Below, piece by piece: positions 13,831-22,400 of a stretch of 23,205 bases of DNA (the first letter of the stretch is position 1; the number at the start of each line of letters is the position of its first letter). This stretch comes from a virus, in IMG/VR virus record IMGVR_UViG_3300021091_000439, positions 1 through 23,205 of that record; one strand, written 5' to 3'. A program made the position numbers and the translations under genes. Below the pieces are notes generated by a model. It did no database searches. It saw nothing but the letters and a program-made list of their open reading frames with translations, and was not told the DNA's origin.

Positions 13831-16473
13831 ATGTTGTTACCTGAGTTAAATTTACCAGTTGGATTTGCTGGCAAAGATGGATTCTATTGGTGGTTTGGTC
13901 AGGTAGAATCTGAAGCAGACCCGAAGAATTCAAATCGTCATAAGGTAAGAATCGTAGGTCATCATGTGATGAGTTGCGACGCTGTTAGCGTTGATGATTT
14001 GCCATGGGCAGTTTGTATGTTCCCTGTTACTCATCCAGCAGCAGAAGGTAACAGCACTTACACGCCGTCTGGATTGCAGAAGGGTGCATGGGTCATTGGA
14101 TTCTTTATGGATGGTGCTAGAGGGCAGCAACCTGTTATCATGGGCACTCTCGGTAAAGTTACTAATTCATCTAAAGATACTAGTCTTTCTAATAAGTTTG
14201 GAAATGATGAGTGTTTAGCATTCAAACGTTATGTTCCTGATACTAATCCTATCATCACTCAACCAGCAGGATCTAAGTCTAAGAAGGATGCTACTGCTAG
14301 ACCTGGAGGAAATAATCCAGTTGGTCGTGCATCAGTTGTATCTGCTGCTGGTGGTGCTGAAGGTCCATCAGGTGCTAATCCTTACGCAAGATTTGGATGT
14401 ATTGAACGTGCTGATGCAAAGTGCGATGATCCCAATCAAAGTAAAAGTAGATTTGAACAAATTCTTACCGAATTATTTGGAGCTGTATCACAAAATGGTG
14501 GTCAAATAGGAACACAATTACTCAGTGAGGCATCAGGAAAACTATTTGATTATGCTAGTGCTGCCAATGGATATGTAACTAGAGTGTTTGGAGTTGCTAA
14601 AGCATATTTGAGAGCAGGTAAATTTAAATTGTATGCATTGCTTAAGGAAGGAGTTAAAGCAATCATCAAATTTGTTATGGCAATTCCTAAACCAGATGTA
14701 AATCCAAAGACGGGGGAAGCAATAAAAACAAAGAAGACTGGTGCATTAGGAAAATTAACTGAATGGTTGAACGAACAACTAGGTAAAATTAATTGTCAGA
14801 TTGCTGATCTAGAAGATAAGGTTTTTAATTTTTTATCTAATCTATTATTTGGGTTACTTTCTGATGTTGTTTCTGGTGCTTTGTGTGTTATCGAAGCAAC
14901 GGTATCAAAAATACTATCAGAATTAGAATCATTCTTGACTAGCACAATCAGTGCTATTCTTGGACCACTTCAATCTATTTTGGGTATCATTGCCAGCCCT
15001 CTGAATATTATTGGTGCTGCACTAAATTACATATTCACTCTGTTTGGTATCACATGTTCTGGTGCTGGAAATAAATGTGCTGATGCAGAGAATTTAAAAC
15101 TTTGCACTGGATCTGCAAACAAAAAGAAACCAGGAGAAGACGATTTTAAAGCATTAGATGATTTAATTGCCAACATAGAAAAAGATGGAGTAACCGAATT
15201 ACAAACTAGTTGTGAGCAATCGCAAAGTTTACCTTGCCCAGAACCAACAGCAGCAAATGTTGCTGGAGGAACACCTAACCCAGATGAATTTACTGGCCCC
15301 CCAGTATTCGCTCCAACTGATCCACCTGACGAAGATTTTGATGATTATTTTAATGACATACCTAATGATATAGATCAGGTTCAAGACACGCCAATTCCTC
15401 CAACACCAGTAGCAGTTAACGAAACAGTAGCATCCGAAGTAACTGCACTTGTTGCGGGTTCTACTGTATTGGTAGCAACTGTGAATGGTATTGATACATA
15501 TGTTTATCCATCTTCGGGTGAAGTTCAAATAGAATCTGCGTCAACAATTCAATTCTCACCTACCTTCTCAATAATAGAGACAACTAATTACACTTTAACT
15601 GCTAACAAAACACAAGTTTCTCAGGGAGAAACAATAACTTTTACATTAACATGCACTAATGGTAATGTCTCAGATGGCACGGTATTTAATTATATTATGT
15701 TTGGTTTGATTCAAGCATCTGATTTTTCGGATGGAACTACTTCTGGATCAATGATAATGAATGGTAATGTTGCGATTAAAAACATAACAATATCTAATAA
15801 TATAAGTATTGCTACTAGTGAGACAGTATTATTCTCAGTTGCTCAATCAGGATTAGCTGTTAATTTTGATATTATAAATTCAAACTATGATCCAACAGAT
15901 CCTTTCGATCAACCAAAGCAACTACCTATACCTAATACTTTCACTCCTCCAGTATTAGGAGAACCAGAAGTAGATAACAATGGCAATATAATTTTTATAC
16001 CTATCTTGAATCCAGGAGATCCTTATTCATTTCCACCATTTGTAAATATTACTGGCGAAGGTTTCGGTGCGGCTGCTACTGCTGAATTAGATACGGAAGG
16101 AAAGTTGTCTAAGATAATCATAAAAAGACCAGGAGTAAATTACTTACCAAATAAAAAACAAGATACTAATTGTGTTCTGGATAGTTTTGTTATAATTAGA
16201 CCTGGATCTGGATACACTAGTGATACTGTAATACTTCTAGATGGAGAACCTAATCTTGCAAAACCAGTAGTCAATGATGCTGGCAATATCATTTCGGTTG
16301 ACATAATAAATAAGGTCAAAACCTATGAAAAACTACCAAAGGTAGAAATTATTGGTGGTGGTGCAGGAGCAAAAATGATACCATCACTTTCGTGTTTAGC
16401 AACTCAACAATACAATCAATATGTTACAGATTTTGCTCCTTCTGGAACTGATAGTGTGATTGATTGCCCCTGA
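13831..16473 (+). CDS. gp5: Baseplate hub gp5-type protein, OB-fold, no lysozyme domain
   Basis: An 880-aa protein. Residues about 15-115 are the gp5 N-terminal OB-fold: KDGFYWWFGQVESE, RHKVRIVGHH, LPWAVCMFPVTHP, LQKGAWVIGFFMDG, QPVIMGTLG. T4 gp5 (575 aa) continues with a lysozyme domain and a triple beta-helix needle. Here I see neither; instead comes a helical region (about 195-300), a strongly hydrophobic amphipathic segment (about 320-410), a Cys-containing stretch, a Pro/Asp-rich linker (about 475-530), an Ig-like beta domain (about 580-690, NYTLTANKTQVSQGETITFT), and a C-terminal beta region (about 720-870) with RPGVNY and RPGSGYTSD motifs like the gp53 extension. The needle is probably supplied by the next gene. 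The start follows the CP12-like stop by 2 nt. Confidence 0.75.
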   Translation: MLLPELNLPVGFAGKDGFYWWFGQVESEADPKNSNRHKVRIVGHHVMSCDAVSVDDLPWAVCMFPVTHPAAEGNSTYTPSGLQKGAWVIGFFMDGARGQQPVIMGTLGKVTNSSKDTSLSNKFGNDECLAFKRYVPDTNPIITQPAGSKSKKDATARPGGNNPVGRASVVSAAGGAEGPSGANPYARFGCIERADAKCDDPNQSKSRFEQILTELFGAVSQNGGQIGTQLLSEASGKLFDYASAANGYVTRVFGVAKAYLRAGKFKLYALLKEGVKAIIKFVMAIPKPDVNPKTGEAIKTKKTGALGKLTEWLNEQLGKINCQIADLEDKVFNFLSNLLFGLLSDVVSGALCVIEATVSKILSELESFLTSTISAILGPLQSILGIIASPLNIIGAALNYIFTLFGITCSGAGNKCADAENLKLCTGSANKKKPGEDDFKALDDLIANIEKDGVTELQTSCEQSQSLPCPEPTAANVAGGTPNPDEFTGPPVFAPTDPPDEDFDDYFNDIPNDIDQVQDTPIPPTPVAVNETVASEVTALVAGSTVLVATVNGIDTYVYPSSGEVQIESASTIQFSPTFSIIETTNYTLTANKTQVSQGETITFTLTCTNGNVSDGTVFNYIMFGLIQASDFSDGTTSGSMIMNGNVAIKNITISNNISIATSETVLFSVAQSGLAVNFDIINSNYDPTDPFDQPKQLPIPNTFTPPVLGEPEVDNNGNIIFIPILNPGDPYSFPPFVNITGEGFGAAATAELDTEGKLSKIIIKRPGVNYLPNKKQDTNCVLDSFVIIRPGSGYTSDTVILLDGEPNLAKPVVNDAGNIISVDIINKVKTYEKLPKVEIIGGGAGAKMIPSLSCLATQQYNQYVTDFAPSGTDSVIDCP

Positions 16474-16485
16474 TAGAGGTAAAGA

Positions 16486-18012
16486 ATGGCGACTAGTTGG
16501 TTACAGTTACAAAATCAATTAAAAACAGGAGCTAAAACATTAGCTCTACCAGCAGATCCTTCTAATTGTGGTGGGGGATCAAGTAGTCTGCTGCCAGATT
16601 CTATATTAAATTTACCAAATCCAACGGAAGCAACTCAGGTAGTTAATGATTTCTTATCTAATGTTCAGGGAACTATAGATGAGTTTGGCGCTGAAGTCAT
16701 GGGAGTGCTTCAAGATATTGGGGCATGGATTCCACCTGAACTTCAAGGTCAAGGCACAGGATCTTCGAAAGAAGAAGCAGAGAGTTTAAAACCAGCAGCA
16801 GTAGATAAAGTTCAGCAAGAAAATAAAAATCCAGAAGTTTGTGTAGTTTCTGGGCACAATACTCAGACTGGAGATGGATACTACTCAGTAATTAATAGTA
16901 GTGGTTCATCTATGCATTTGGATGCTGATGGTAGTGTAATTTTTAGAGCAGCAAAAAACCCATCAGATGTTCCAACTACAGGAAGATTTGATGTATGGGC
17001 AGATGGAAACGGAATCATTCATATTGGTGAAGGGTTACATATACAAGTAAAAAATAACAGCAAAATCTGTGGAACTAGTGCATACTCTTTATATGTGACG
17101 GGTGACATTGATATTCAATCGACAGGTGGAAACATTGGATTGAAAGGAGATAATATTAAATTGTCTGCTGACAAGTCTTTAGAATTGATTGGAGCTGATA
17201 TTAAAATACATGCAGGTGGAGGTCAAGGAACGTCAAAGAGCGCAAATACAAAGTCACCTACTGAGTATGGTGGATCTATTGATATGCGTTGTGGAACATA
17301 TAAGGTAAGCTATTCAACAAAACAAGGTGTTGAGACAGCAAGTTATGCTAAGTCAGAAGGAGAAGTTGCTTTCTTGATGCCAAATACCCAAGGAAATTTT
17401 GGTATTGAATCTGCAGGAACACTATCAATCAGAACTGGTGGTGACATGCTAGAGGAGATTGGTGGTAGGAAAATGACTGAGGTTATGAATGCTCCGTTGG
17501 GAGGATTAAGCTTGGATTTTCCAACAACACCACTAATCAATGGAGTATCTGCTGGATATTATATTGTAAATAAAAATCCAATTCCTCCTGCTATTGGTGC
17601 TAGTGCTGAACTAGTGCCTCCATTAGTGTATATTCACTCTCCATTAGTAAGTGGAGATGGTGGGTCGCCTGGGCATGGATTTAGATTCTCTACCTTAGGA
17701 AAAGGAGATGTTAATTTTTATACAGCTGCAGGAAATTGGACATTAGCAAACGAAAATAATTTAGTTGCGAGTATTATAACACCTTTTAGCACAAAAGTCA
17801 CTAGCACTCCAAAAATCTTGACAACTATGAAAGAGCCAGGTATGTATCTTGCCTCGCTATTGTCAAGGGTGTTTATAAGTTCTAATACGGAGGTCATCAC
17901 TAAAGCAGGTCCTTTCTCTCTTGCACCACCCGTTAGAGGTGTTGGAACTTATATTAAGGTGTCTCCTATAGCAACAGAGATCTCAAACAAGACAGGAATT
18001 TATTTGAACTAA
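16486..18012 (+). CDS. Beta-helix needle-like tail spike protein (gp5 C-terminal-like)
   Basis: A 508-aa protein with a clear ribosome site (AGAGG about 7 nt before ATG). The N-terminal 100 residues are helical with Pro/Gly-rich linkers. From about 115 to 260 the sequence is beta-rich, and about 195-255 shows the alternating repeat of gp5/VgrG triple beta-helices: LYVTGDIDIQSTGGNIGL, then KGDNIKLSADKSLELIGADI. The pattern continues more loosely (NFGIESAGTLSIRTGGDMLE). In T4 this needle is the C-terminal third of gp5 and punctures the outer membrane. A separate gene directly after the OB-fold gene suggests a split cell-puncturing device. No tip metal-binding HxH motif stands out. It is the last gene of the rightward late operon. 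Confidence 0.6.
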   Translation: MATSWLQLQNQLKTGAKTLALPADPSNCGGGSSSLLPDSILNLPNPTEATQVVNDFLSNVQGTIDEFGAEVMGVLQDIGAWIPPELQGQGTGSSKEEAESLKPAAVDKVQQENKNPEVCVVSGHNTQTGDGYYSVINSSGSSMHLDADGSVIFRAAKNPSDVPTTGRFDVWADGNGIIHIGEGLHIQVKNNSKICGTSAYSLYVTGDIDIQSTGGNIGLKGDNIKLSADKSLELIGADIKIHAGGGQGTSKSANTKSPTEYGGSIDMRCGTYKVSYSTKQGVETASYAKSEGEVAFLMPNTQGNFGIESAGTLSIRTGGDMLEEIGGRKMTEVMNAPLGGLSLDFPTTPLINGVSAGYYIVNKNPIPPAIGASAELVPPLVYIHSPLVSGDGGSPGHGFRFSTLGKGDVNFYTAAGNWTLANENNLVASIITPFSTKVTSTPKILTTMKEPGMYLASLLSRVFISSNTEVITKAGPFSLAPPVRGVGTYIKVSPIATEISNKTGIYLN

Positions 18013-18092
18013 TAGCGATTTCAAAATTGACCTTCAAATACCAAAAGGTCGCAAAAAAAATCTCGGGTAATTTTTGGTCAAAAAAGTCGAGC
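18013..18092 (+). other. AT-rich gap upstream of the early promoter
   Basis: About 80 nt with no ORF. It contains a 6-bp inverted repeat (GACCTT 18029-18034 / AAGGTC 18045-18050, 10-nt loop) followed by an A-run rather than a T-run, so it is not a normal rightward terminator. AT tracts just before the -35 (18071-18086) could act as an UP element. No convincing terminator for the preceding late operon is visible. Confidence 0.4.
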
Positions 18093-18121
18093 TTGACACA
18101 ACTCCTAAATATCGCTATACT
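18093..18121 (+). promoter_or_regulatory. Sigma70-type early promoter
   Basis: A perfect -35 TTGACA (18093-18098), a 17-nt spacer, and -10 TATACT (18116-18121, one change from TATAAT) predict a start near 18128, about 24 nt before the ATG at 18152. This is a host-polymerase promoter, unlike the late octamers elsewhere in the window, and should drive the 18152-19341 cassette early in infection. Confidence 0.85.
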
Positions 18122-18151
18122 AGCAATGTGGCGCTTTGAGGTCTGAGTCTT

Positions 18152-18340
18152 ATGAATCTCCAAAACCCTTCCGAACAGGCTCTTGACAAGGTAACGATAG
18201 ACCTGTATAATAAGAAGATAATCATCAGAGGAGAGGAGGGAACTGCTCTTACCTTCAAATGTGCTACAATCAATGAGTTGGTTGACTTAAAAGAAAAATG
18301 TGCTAGACTACTCAAAACAGAAAATTTCATCTATCGTTGA
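18152..18340 (+). CDS. Small hypothetical protein, first gene of the early cassette
   Basis: A 62-aa protein of no family I recognise. It is a compact alpha/beta-like sequence with a beta hairpin pattern (KVTIDLYNKKIIIRGEEG, then TALTFKCATI) followed by an amphipathic helix (NELVDLKEKCARLLKTE), with two Cys. It starts about 24 nt downstream of the predicted sigma70 transcription start, and GAGG about 11 nt before the ATG is a weak ribosome site. Its stop codon is 1 nt from the first base of tRNA-CAU, so the tRNA must be processed from the same transcript. Small early proteins in this position often modify host functions, but there is no direct evidence here. Confidence 0.7.
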   Translation: MNLQNPSEQALDKVTIDLYNKKIIIRGEEGTALTFKCATINELVDLKEKCARLLKTENFIYR

Positions 18341-18341
18341 T

Positions 18342-18414
18342 GCTGGTTTAGCTATCTGGTGAAAGCACCCGACTCATAATCGGATACAGGTGAGTTCGAT
18401 CCTCGCAATCAGCA
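18342..18414 (+). tRNA. tRNA-Met or tRNA-Ile2 (anticodon CAU)
   Basis: A 73-nt cloverleaf: acceptor GCTGGTT/AATCAGC (one G-T), D stem GCT/AGC, anticodon stem-loop with loop CTCATAA (anticodon at 18375-18377), T arm GTGAG/CTCGC with TTCGATC, discriminator A. There is no encoded CCA. The G1-C72 pair argues against an initiator. CAU could read AUG, or AUA if the host lysidine synthase modifies C34; the sequence alone does not decide. The first anticodon-stem pair (C-A) is mismatched. Confidence 0.85.
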
Positions 18415-18417
18415 TAA

Positions 18418-18500
18418 GGGAGCATGGTGGAATCGGTAGACACACCAGACTTAAAATCTGTTGGGCAGTGCCCGTGGGAGTTCAAGTCTCCCTGCTCCTA
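18418..18500 (+). tRNA. tRNA-Leu (anticodon UAA)
   Basis: An 83-nt class II tRNA: acceptor GGGAGCA/TGCTCCT (terminal G-T), D stem GTG/CAC with GG in the loop, anticodon loop CTTAAAA (anticodon at 18452-18454), long variable arm GGGC-AGT-GCCC, T arm GGGAG/CTCCC with TTCAAGT, discriminator A. No encoded CCA. It reads UUA, a codon favoured in this AT-rich genome. It lies 3 nt after the tRNA-CAU. Confidence 0.92.
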
Positions 18501-18502
18501 TT

Positions 18503-18527
18503 TCTCACTAAATACGTTGTAGTGGGA
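18503..18527 (+). other. Hairpin between tRNA-Leu and the 88-aa ORF
   Basis: TCTCACTA (18503-18510) can pair with TAGTGGGA (18520-18527), 8 bp with one G-T and a 9-nt loop. There is no following T-run, so it is not a terminator. It starts 2 nt past the tRNA and ends 5 nt before the ATG at 18533, so it could affect tRNA 3'-end processing or ribosome access. Confidence 0.4.
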
Positions 18528-18532
18528 ATGTT

Positions 18533-18799
18533 ATGAAATACACACTATCGCAAGCATATGTCTTTTATATGGGACAGGTTGTTCGTATGTATTTCATACA
18601 AAATCTTCCTTATACCTATGATGAACTTCCACAATTAATTCAAGATCATCCTGCAGTTCAAACTGACGCATTATCTCATAGAGATTATGATGATGAAGAT
18701 ATGTGGAAAATTTCAAATTATCTTATAATGGAAGAAATGCATCCTTTGATGTTTGACTTAGAAGTAGAAAACCCCGAATTGTTACCTAAAGATGATTGA
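18533..18799 (+). CDS. Hypothetical acidic protein upstream of cpeT
   Basis: An 88-aa acidic protein I do not recognise. The N-terminal half is aromatic-rich (YVFYMGQVVRMYFIQNLPYT) and could form an amphipathic or membrane-peripheral helix; the C-terminal half is Asp/Glu-rich (RDYDDEDMW, DLEVENPELLPKDD). There is no signal peptide. Its last codons overlap the cpeT start by 8 nt (ATGATTGA), so the two are translationally coupled and may act together. The ATG at 18533 has only a poor Shine-Dalgarno and lies just after a hairpin. It is read from the sigma70 promoter at 18093 as part of the early cassette. Confidence 0.75.
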   Translation: MKYTLSQAYVFYMGQVVRMYFIQNLPYTYDELPQLIQDHPAVQTDALSHRDYDDEDMWKISNYLIMEEMHPLMFDLEVENPELLPKDD

Positions 18800-19277
18800 C
18801 GAATTTTGTGAATACTTTGAGGGAACTTTTGAAAATAAAATGCAAGCAATGTGCGAACCCACAAAGTTTGCTATGATTGAACTACTTCATATTCCTTATG
18901 GTGAGCGTAAATATCGTTGTATTCAACGTTATTATGTTGACAAGAATCAATATCGAAATACTATTATTTCGGTAGAACAACAAGATTCTAGAATTCTTGT
19001 AAAGAACTATAAGGAAGAAACGCCTGATAGTGGGCAGTTGACATACTTAGAAGGATGTGATACAATATTTGAGAGGATAGGCAATGAGTTTCACGGCAAA
19101 AATCTTTGTAAGACCTGCTATGTGAATTGGTCGGGGAAACAAACCTACCTTCAAATAGAGAGTATTCTTGGAAGAGGATACTATCGCGTTATAGACAAAG
19201 GATATGACGTAAACACTGACGAACATATATGGGGTTCCTTTTATGGGAGCTTCCAGTTCGTCAAATCGCCTGAGTAG
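18792..19277 (+). CDS. cpeT: CpeT/CpcT-family phycobiliprotein lyase (auxiliary metabolic gene)
   Basis: A 161-aa protein with the marks of the T-type bilin lyase family: EYFEGTFENKMQA near the start, IQRYYVDKNQYRNTI (44-58), LEGCD (86-90), a Cys pair at 106/109 in the usual FxGxxLCxxC-like region, DKGYDVNTDEHIWGS (135-149) and a final YGSFQF. Cyanobacterial CpcT/CpeT attach or carry phycobilins for the beta-subunit of phycocyanin or phycoerythrin; the cyanophage version studied in the literature binds phycoerythrobilin but its lyase activity differs from the host enzyme. The role in infection is thought to be keeping light harvesting or managing pigment. It overlaps the preceding gene by 8 nt. 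Its last 10 nt, including the TAG stop, are the 5' end of tRNA-Thr. Confidence 0.9.
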   Translation: MIDEFCEYFEGTFENKMQAMCEPTKFAMIELLHIPYGERKYRCIQRYYVDKNQYRNTIISVEQQDSRILVKNYKEETPDSGQLTYLEGCDTIFERIGNEFHGKNLCKTCYVNWSGKQTYLQIESILGRGYYRVIDKGYDVNTDEHIWGSFYGSFQFVKSPE

Positions 19278-19341
19278 CTCAGCTGGATAGAGCAACGGTT
19301 TTGTAAACCGTAGGTCGTCGGTTCAAGTCCGACCTTAGGCT
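19268..19341 (+). tRNA. tRNA-Thr (anticodon UGU)
   Basis: A 74-nt cloverleaf: acceptor GCCTGAG/CTTAGGC (one G-T), D stem GCTC/GAGC, anticodon stem ACGGT/ACCGT with loop TTTGTAA (anticodon at 19302-19304), T arm GTCGG/CCGAC with TTCAAGT, discriminator T. No encoded CCA. It reads ACA/ACN codons. The first 10 nt overlap the end of cpeT, so the same transcript cannot serve as intact mRNA and processed tRNA. Confidence 0.93.
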
Positions 19342-19364
19342 TCCGTGTGAAGGAAGTGGAATTA

Positions 19365-19388
19365 CCTGAGGTTCGCCTCAGGTTTTTT
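19365..19388 (+). terminator. Rho-independent terminator of the early cassette
   Basis: Perfect 7-bp stem CCTGAGG (19365-19371) / CCTCAGG (19376-19382) with a stable TTCG tetraloop, followed by six T. It lies 23 nt after tRNA-Thr and would end transcription from the sigma70 promoter at 18093. Confidence 0.92.
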
Positions 19389-19390
19389 CT

Positions 19391-19398
19391 TATAAATA
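19391..19398 (+). promoter_or_regulatory. T4-type late promoter
   Basis: Exact TATAAATA, 2 nt past the terminator T-run and 40 nt before the ATG at 19438. It would give late transcription of the large structural gene, insulated from the upstream early cassette by the terminator. Confidence 0.8.
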
Positions 19399-19437
19399 AC
19401 TCAGAAGAAATCACCATATTCGCGGGTCACTGAGAAG

Positions 19438-22400
19438 ATGCCATTAACAAGATTAGATAATCTAATTTCTAGTAAGACTGGAAAATATCTATATGTTTCA
19501 CCTGATGATTTTAATGCAACAGATGCGCTTGATAACAGAGGTAATTCTCCCCTAAGACCTTTTGTTAGCATTCAGAGAGCATTTCTTGAGGTAGCACGCT
19601 TCTCGTATTTACCTAATGTCGATAATGATAGATTTGACCAGTTCACTATCATGTTGTCTCCTGGCAATCACTATATTGATAACCGCCCAGGTGTAGCGGA
19701 TGTTGCTTCTTTACCGATTTTTCAATATAATCAAGCAGCGCAAGAATGGGAAGCAAATACTAATGTAAGTTTTGATCTTTCTGACACAAATAATATCCTT
19801 TATAAGTTTAATGGTCGTGATGGTGGCGCGACTATTCCTAGAGGAACTTCACTTGTCGGAACAGACCTTCGTAGAACACAAGTTCGTGCTCTGTATGTTC
19901 CAGATCCTGCAGATAAGGATATTCCTCGCACAGCACTTTTTAACGTAACTGGTGGTTGCTATTTCTGGCAATTTACAATCCTTGATGGTGATTTAGAGTC
20001 AAGTTCACCACTTTATAATGTTGGATCTCCTGTTGGTGTTGGTAAAGTTTACACTCAACCAAACGACAGCACAAATTTAGCAATTCCCGAATTCTCTCAT
20101 CACAAAATTACAAACTTTGTGTTTGCTGATAGAGAAGATTTAGGATTACTGTATAGAAAAGTATCTCGTGTATTCAGCGATTATCAAGCATCTATTGATG
20201 ATGTATATGTAGAAGGAGCTTCTTCACCTGTTACTGAATCATGGAATAGCACAACTACATATCAAATTGGAGATAAAGTTCTTTATGATGGAAATGCATA
20301 TGTTGCGAGTGCAGTTTCTACTAATGTAATTCCAAGTAACGACGAACTTAAGTGGGGTCGTCTTGTTATTCGTGGTCGTGAATTTGACTATAGAGTTCAA
20401 GAAAATAGAATTGTAGGTCCTCTCTCTGATGCTATTCGTCTAGACGAAATTACTATTACTGATAGTAACCCCACTGGTCTTGTTACTGTAAAGGTAAGAA
20501 CTAAAATTAACCATGGATTCTTCCCTGGTCAATATGTTGCTATTTCTAACAATGGATTGAATACTACACTAAATGGTGTATTCAAAGTTACCTCTATTAG
20601 TCAAATTGATCCTAAAGAATTTGAATATAAAGTTGCTACAACTGCAACTGGTTTAGGATTGATTAGTGGAGCAGTTTATACTGTTGTTTCGTCACCTTCA
20701 TTGGATACTAACGCTACTGTTCAGGCGGAAGTTGACTCGGTAGAATCTGCTTCACCATACGTTTTTAACTGTTCGATTCGTTCAACTTGGGGTATTTGTG
20801 GTATCTGGGCGGATGGTCGCAAAGCAACTGGTTTTAAATCGATGGTTATTGCCCAGTATACGGGTGTTTCTCTACAGAAAGATGACCGTGCGTTCATTCG
20901 TTATGATGAGTTCAGCAACACCTGGAATCAAGCTCCTCTAACCGATGCATTTGCAACAACCCCTTATCACATCAAAGGTGATGCATATTGGAAGGATGAT
21001 TGGAGAAACTTCCACGTTCGTGCTTCAGATGACTCCTTCATTCAGAACGTTTCGATCTTCGCGGTTGGTTTCGCTGATCACTTCCTGCTTGAGTCTGGTG
21101 GTGACATGTCTATCACCAACTCTAACTCCAACTTTGGTAATACTTCGATGCATTCGAAGGGATTCAAAGGATTTGCTTTCTCTCAAGATAAAGGAGGATA
21201 TGTTACACACGTTGTTCCTCCTAAATCTCTATCAACACTTAAAACTACAAAGCAACAATACTATGCATTTGATGTTCAGTTAACTAGAGATGCTAATAAC
21301 TTCACCAAGTTGTATCTTGGATCTGATGATGCTACAAATCCAGAAAGTCGCCCAGCTGCGTCTATTGGTGGATATAGACTTGGTGCAAGAAGAAATGAAA
21401 AGATTTTTGTTAAATTAGATACTACTGCTCCTAAGCAAGCAGAACTATCTCCATCTGGATTTAAAAAGTGGGTTGCTTCATTATCAACACTAACACCATC
21501 TAGTTCACGTTCAGTTGAAGATGCAACTACTCTATATGTTTCATCTACCACAAATATTGCTGTTGGTAATCTTGTAAAAGTAGACGACGAATATTTTCTA
21601 GTTAGTGCTAAAACTGCAACATCTTTAACTGTAAGCAGATCGCAACTAGGATCTCTGCCAACAGAGCACCTAAATGGATCTACTGTTACCAAGTATGTTC
21701 AAAATACTCAAGCATCGACCGTAGTTAATGAAACGGTAGATGCCACTGAGACAATTTTAACTCTTACTAACACTACTGGATTTATTCCTAATGGATTTGC
21801 ACAAATCAGTAATAATCAGACATCTGTTACTGAGATTGTTCGTATTGTTTCAGTAGAGAATAATGATATTGTTGTTCAACGTGGAGCACTTGGAACTATT
21901 GCTGTGCAGCAACCAGTTGGATCAACTGTTACTGCTACCTTTTTAAACAATACATATTCGCCAGCATCTCCAGCAGTTACTACTACTTTAACTGAAAGAT
22001 ATCCAAAGATTATTCCTGCGTCTAATGCTTCTGAAAGAGATTACAATTTAGCACAAGATGCTGCTAATTTAATTGATGCAAATAAAACGTTTATTCAGGC
22101 AGAAGCATTTGGGTATATTTTAGAGAAATTCCCATATTTACAAAATATTCCATATGTTAATCCAAACATTACTGCTGAGACTGGAAGATATAGAGATGCT
22201 TCTAATTTAATCAAAGGAAACCGACAAGAGATTATTGATTATGCATATAATCAATTAACCACTGCTTTTCCAACATTTGTGAATCCAGATGCTGCTAAGT
22301 GCAAGCGTGATATCGGATACATCATTGACGCTATTGCAGATGATCTTTACGATGGTGGTAATGCTCACATGGTTGAAGCAACTAAATCATATTTTGATGG

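Noticed and set aside
14290-15130. Lysozyme domain in the gp5-type protein
   Set aside because: No T4-lysozyme-like E-x8-D-x5-T catalytic pattern or fold-like sequence is visible; the region is helical and hydrophobic.
16305-16312. AATAAATA within the gp5-type gene
   Set aside because: It lies in coding sequence 174 nt before the next gene in an AT-rich genome; chance occurrence is likely.
18029-18050. Inverted repeat GACCTT/AAGGTC after the needle-like gene
   Set aside because: It is followed by an A-run rather than a T-run on the plus strand and only weak T content on the minus strand, so I do not call it a terminator.
21025-21692. Open frames on the minus strand within the large structural gene
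   Set aside because: The plus-strand frame is continuous over 1256 codons with recognisable domains; the minus frames are shadows.
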